Assembly (NCBI GenBank): GCA_964637445.1
Contig: CAZWWS010000077.1
Coordinates: 1 to 8,691 of the forward strand
Direction of reading: 5' to 3'
DNA: 8,691 bases
From: M3 sp964637445
GTDB taxonomy: Bacteria; Bacteroidota; Bacteroidia; Bacteroidales; Muribaculaceae
Numbering within the stretch: position 1 is the first letter of the stretch; each line of letters opens with the position of its first letter. The translations under genes were made by a program, and so were the position numbers. The notes beneath the pieces are model-generated. The model was not told where the DNA came from. It saw only the letters and a program-made list of their open reading frames with translations, and ran no database searches. This document shows, one piece after another, positions 5,973-8,691 of this stretch.

Positions 5973-8244
5973 TAAACAGCAATACGAGACGCATACGTTT
6001 AAATCATTTTTGAAAAATTACCATGTAATTATACCAATGGTACAAAGAGATTATGCTCAAGGAAGAAATAGTGTTGAAATCAATCGAGTGAGAGAGAGGT
6101 TTCTATCCGCAATAAAAGATTATTTATTACAACCCGATAGTAATTACGAAGTAATGAAACTCGACTTTGTGTATGGAGAGAAAGAGATATTATGGAGTAA
6201 AACAGAAATAAATAAACCTGAAAAGATAATAGTAACACCTTTGGATGGGCAACAACGTCTTACGACATTGTTCTTGTTATATTGGTATGCAGCGAAAAGA
6301 AATCTCATTTCACAAGAAGATTATGCTTTTTTGAAACATTTTACGTATGATATTCGCCCCAGCTCTCGTGACTTCTGTACTTATTTGTTAGAATTTACAC
6401 CCTTGTTTAATTCATCAATCGCAGACCAACTAATTGATCAATATTGGTTTATGGGGAATTGGCATAATGATCCAACAATATTAAGTATGCTAAATATGAT
6501 AGATGCCATCAAAGATAAATTTTCTGATGTGGATAATCTATGGAGTTTACTTACAAGAGAAGGAGAAAATGCACGAATTGTGTTCTTCTTTTTGCCTTTG
6601 GCAGAAAATGGATTATCTGATGAATTATACATCAAAATGAATTCTCGAGGGAAAAAATTAACTCCATTTGAACATTTCAAGGCTGAATTTGAAGATTTAT
6701 ATGAGCGTGATACAAAAGAATCATTGGAGATAAATCATAAGTTTGACGTTGAATGGGCTGATATGCTTTTTAGTTATCGCGATAGTGATGACCTGATTGA
6801 TAATGAGTTCATGAGATACTTCTATTATATTAGTCATATTCTCTGTTATCGTCAATCAATCGAAAAATCTACGGATGAATTTGAGTTAATAAAAGTATTA
6901 TATAAAGAATCTCCATATGCTATACAGAATCGTAAGTTTTTAGAAAAGGCAATGGATTGTTGGTATAAAGTCAAAGAAAGCTTTGGTTCAATAGGAATGT
7001 TTTTTGCAAAATATCTAACGCAATCAGGTTACGAAGATGGGAAAGTCGCGACGTATAAAACAATTAAGGAGTATCGGACCAATCAGACCAATCAGAATTT
7101 CTTTCATGCCTGTATAAAACTATACATGGTAAACAATAATTTTTCATATAGCGATTTCCTTTTTCTATATGGGATTATTACCTATCTTTTGAATAAAACA
7201 GATATTGGAGAAACTGCATTTATTGATAGATTGAGAATATTGAGAAATCTGATATGGAACTCCAATTCCGGTGAGATTCGTGGTGATTCGGATTACATGA
7301 AAGATCTATTAACTGAAGTAGAGATGTTGATGCTACAAGGATTTATAAAATCCGACTTAAAACATGGTTTTAACGGATTTCAAGAGGCTGAAGAAAATGA
7401 TAAAATGACAAGGAAAATAGAAATGTCGTCCGAAGAACTGAAAAAGATGTATAAGTATGAAGATCATCCACTGATATATGGCTATGTATCAGGTTTAGGC
7501 TATGACCATTTAGACTTGGTAGATACATTTTATGATGTTTTTGATAATAACAGCTATCAAAGTATTCATTTGGCTTTGATTTCCATTGGGGACTATATGC
7601 AATATGACAACTATATGCAATATGACAATCGTTGTCGATATTATATGGGAAACTCTAATCGATCGACGTGGACTCAATTATTGCATAAGAGCCGTAATAG
7701 AGATAATTTTGAGAAATCTATGTCGGTATTGACCAATTTATTGAAGAGAATTCAAAATGGAGAATCTATAACAGATATAAGAGATTCGTTTATTAGAAGA
7801 CAAGAAGAGCTGCAAGAATATACTTGGAGATATTATTTTGCCAAGTATCCAGAAATGCTAAGAGGGGCAGACGGTGAATTGGTATGGGATGATTCGAGTG
7901 ACTATCTCTGCACAACTTTAAATAGGCACCAATTTAATGGTCAGCATTGGAATTCATTCCTAAATGTCATATATCAAAAAATAGCAAATGAACTTGATGT
8001 TGAGTATAAAACAAAAATTCTGAATATTGATAATTACGGAGGGAATTTGACACTTTATCATCCATTGTCATCTATATCAACTGCGAGTTATGGATTTGAC
8101 TATTTCTATCAAGAGGACAAAAAGCCTTGGACAATCAAACAAAATGAAGAAGGTATAGATACGGAAGATCGAGTATTATTGGCAATAGAGAAAATCAAAT
8201 CCATTATTCGTAAAAATCTCGAAGAGCCGAATATTTCAGACTAA
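5962..8244 (+). CDS. DUF262 protein without recognisable HNH domain
   Basis: The N-terminal third of this 760-residue protein is a DUF262 domain, with IPMVQRDYAQG at 24-34, PLDGQQRLTTLFLLYWY at 93-109, and ELYIKMNSRGKKLTPFEHFK at 221-240. The remaining 500 residues are mostly helical and charged, and I find no DUF1524-type HxxP/HNH motif, membrane segment or signal peptide. It may act as the sensor/NTPase partner of the upstream nuclease, or carry an unrecognised effector domain. The ATG at 5962 overlaps the upstream stop by 11 nt. AGAGGA lies 8 nt before it, a Shine-Dalgarno-like sequence unusual for this group but supporting this start. Two in-frame tandem duplications, TNQ x2 at 373-378 and YMQYDN x2 at 545-556, look recent. 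The base composition is as AT-rich as that of the preceding gene. It is the last gene of the operon, followed by a hairpin about 115 nt downstream. Confidence 0.85.
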   Translation: MGCNKQQYETHTFKSFLKNYHVIIPMVQRDYAQGRNSVEINRVRERFLSAIKDYLLQPDSNYEVMKLDFVYGEKEILWSKTEINKPEKIIVTPLDGQQRLTTLFLLYWYAAKRNLISQEDYAFLKHFTYDIRPSSRDFCTYLLEFTPLFNSSIADQLIDQYWFMGNWHNDPTILSMLNMIDAIKDKFSDVDNLWSLLTREGENARIVFFFLPLAENGLSDELYIKMNSRGKKLTPFEHFKAEFEDLYERDTKESLEINHKFDVEWADMLFSYRDSDDLIDNEFMRYFYYISHILCYRQSIEKSTDEFELIKVLYKESPYAIQNRKFLEKAMDCWYKVKESFGSIGMFFAKYLTQSGYEDGKVATYKTIKEYRTNQTNQNFFHACIKLYMVNNNFSYSDFLFLYGIITYLLNKTDIGETAFIDRLRILRNLIWNSNSGEIRGDSDYMKDLLTEVEMLMLQGFIKSDLKHGFNGFQEAEENDKMTRKIEMSSEELKKMYKYEDHPLIYGYVSGLGYDHLDLVDTFYDVFDNNSYQSIHLALISIGDYMQYDNYMQYDNRCRYYMGNSNRSTWTQLLHKSRNRDNFEKSMSVLTNLLKRIQNGESITDIRDSFIRRQEELQEYTWRYYFAKYPEMLRGADGELVWDDSSDYLCTTLNRHQFNGQHWNSFLNVIYQKIANELDVEYKTKILNIDNYGGNLTLYHPLSSISTASYGFDYFYQEDKKPWTIKQNEEGIDTEDRVLLAIEKIKSIIRKNLEEPNISD
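7078..7095 (+). repeat. 9-nt in-frame tandem duplication
   Basis: ACCAATCAG occurs twice in direct succession, duplicating Thr-Asn-Gln within the second DUF262 protein (residues 373-378) and keeping the frame. Confidence 0.9.
7593..7628 (+). repeat. 18-nt perfect in-frame tandem duplication
   Basis: CTATATGCAATATGACAA is present twice, head to tail, without mismatch. It duplicates the hexapeptide YMQYDN (residues 545-556) of the second DUF262 protein. Perfect identity suggests a recent slippage event. Confidence 0.93.
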
Positions 8245-8357
8245 GTCAAAACTTGTCAAGAAAATAGACTTTATTCACACTAACCACAACATAATATAGA
8301 CTGATATTATGGATATTGAAGATGTAGACTGTATGGATGAAACTTAAAAATGGCACT

Positions 8358-8389
8358 CATTAGTGTTCAATTTTTAGTGGACACTAATG
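8358..8389 (+). terminator. Hairpin downstream of the DUF262 operon
   Basis: CATTAGTGTTCA (8358-8369) pairs with TGGACACTAATG (8378-8389), giving a 12-bp stem with one T-G wobble and an 8-nt loop. It lies about 115 nt after the last stop codon. The downstream T content (TTAAATTGTTT) is only moderate, so termination is plausible but not certain. The right part of the hairpin also resembles the presumed insertion-sequence end at 8646, so this could be a relic terminal repeat instead. Confidence 0.4.
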
Positions 8390-8428
8390 TTAAATTGTTT
8401 GAAAATGGTTCGCTATTCTCTGCGCAAT

Positions 8429-8645
8429 TTATCTTAAAATCCAATCTAAAATCGCTCTTAAATAATCTCGAAATAAATTAAACAACTTTTTAAGCAATAA
8501 CGAAGATAAATAGACAAAAGACAATTGAGGGTCGTGTGCTCCATCGACGATGATTTCATCATAGGAGTCGAGGCGCATTTTATCGGGAATTTTGCTTGAA
8601 TGCTATCGATTGGAAGCTGCGATAAGTCATGGTTGTGTATTATTA
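8429..8645 (-). pseudogene. 3' remnant of an unidentified minus-strand gene
   Basis: On the minus strand a protein-like reading runs inward from about 8645 as VIIHNHDLSQLPIDSIQAK. It switches frame at the A4 run (T4 at 8590-8593) and continues as IPDKMRLDSYDEIIVDGAHD and PQLSFVYLSSLLLKK, ending in RAILDWILR with a TAA at 8431-8429. One extra A in the run would join both parts. The last frame from its ATG at 8578 gives 49 codons, more than chance suggests for AT-rich DNA, and its composition is protein-like. I do not recognise the family. The N-terminus seems cut off by the element that begins at 8646. The rest of the intergenic stretch 8245-8428 shows only the hairpin and no convincing gene. 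Confidence 0.42.
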
Positions 8646-8691
8646 CTGTCCGCTAAAACTTGAATGCGGCAAAATAGCATGGCTCGGACGC
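8646..8691 (-). mobile_element. Possible end of an insertion sequence
   Basis: The minus strand is open from the window edge and reads ASEPCYFAAFKF, then stops with TAG at 8655-8653, inside CTGTCCGCTAAAACTTGAA. A reading frame closing within a terminal repeat is a typical insertion-sequence layout, with the transposase stop lying almost at the element's tip. The neighbouring gene remnant starts exactly outside it. Too little of the element lies in the window to name a family. Confidence 0.33.

Noticed and set aside
6438..6680. Minus-strand open frame of 80 codons within the second DUF262 gene
   Set aside because: It is antisense to a conserved DUF262 segment, with no start signal or family resemblance.
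8309..8347. A 12-codon plus-strand frame (MDIEDVDCMDET) after the operon
   Set aside because: It is too short, with no upstream signal, and the same frame is closed just before it at 8297. It could be a relic C-terminus but cannot be supported.
1..8691. CRISPR array, tRNA, rRNA or riboswitch
   Set aside because: No regularly spaced repeats, tRNA-like cloverleaf or known riboswitch core was seen on either strand by eye.

Overview
The window most likely comes from a member of the Bacteroidales (Bacteroidota). Two promoters carry the Bacteroidota -7 box TAnnTTTG, most starts lack a Shine-Dalgarno sequence, and the gene families and moderate-to-low GC fit. No rRNA or other taxonomic marker is present, so the genus is not determined.

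Left part (1-1110, minus strand): a complete small calcineurin-like metallophosphoesterase (286-879). Two bases after its stop comes the wreck of a Sel1-repeat gene, whose homology jumps through three reading frames at two short homopolymers. A divergent, AT-rich intergenic region follows.

Centre (1111-4158, plus strand): rtcB, an RNA 3'-phosphate/5'-OH ligase, transcribed alone from its own promoter. Then comes a WYL-domain transcription factor, followed four bases later by an ADP-ribosylglycohydrolase. The rtcB and WYL promoters share TGTATCnnnAAATG placed exactly 28 bases upstream of near-identical TATATTTGC(A/G)AAG boxes. This suggests that one regulator, plausibly the WYL protein, controls both units.

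Right part (4155-8244, plus strand): two large, clearly AT-richer DUF262-family genes. The first (605 aa) carries a DUF262 domain and a DUF1524 HNH-like nuclease domain, a GmrSD/type IV restriction-like architecture. The second (760 aa) has DUF262 motifs but no recognisable HNH part. The first overlaps the glycohydrolase by ATGA (4 nt) and the second overlaps the first by 11 nt, so WYL-glycohydrolase-DUF262-DUF262 reads as one translationally coupled operon. The base composition breaks at the ATGA overlap, as if the DUF262 pair had been attached to an older WYL/glycohydrolase unit.

Right flank (8245-8691): a hairpin that may be the operon terminator, the 3' end of a degraded minus-strand gene, and at the window edge what looks like the end of an insertion sequence.

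Working hypothesis (inference): a nucleic-acid-responsive WYL regulator controls a conflict module in which the DUF262 pair attacks nucleic acid. RtcB, the glycohydrolase and perhaps the phosphoesterase would repair or reverse damage to RNA ends and ADP-ribosylated molecules. The individual families are known. The specific combination and the shared promoter signature are the parts most worth testing.
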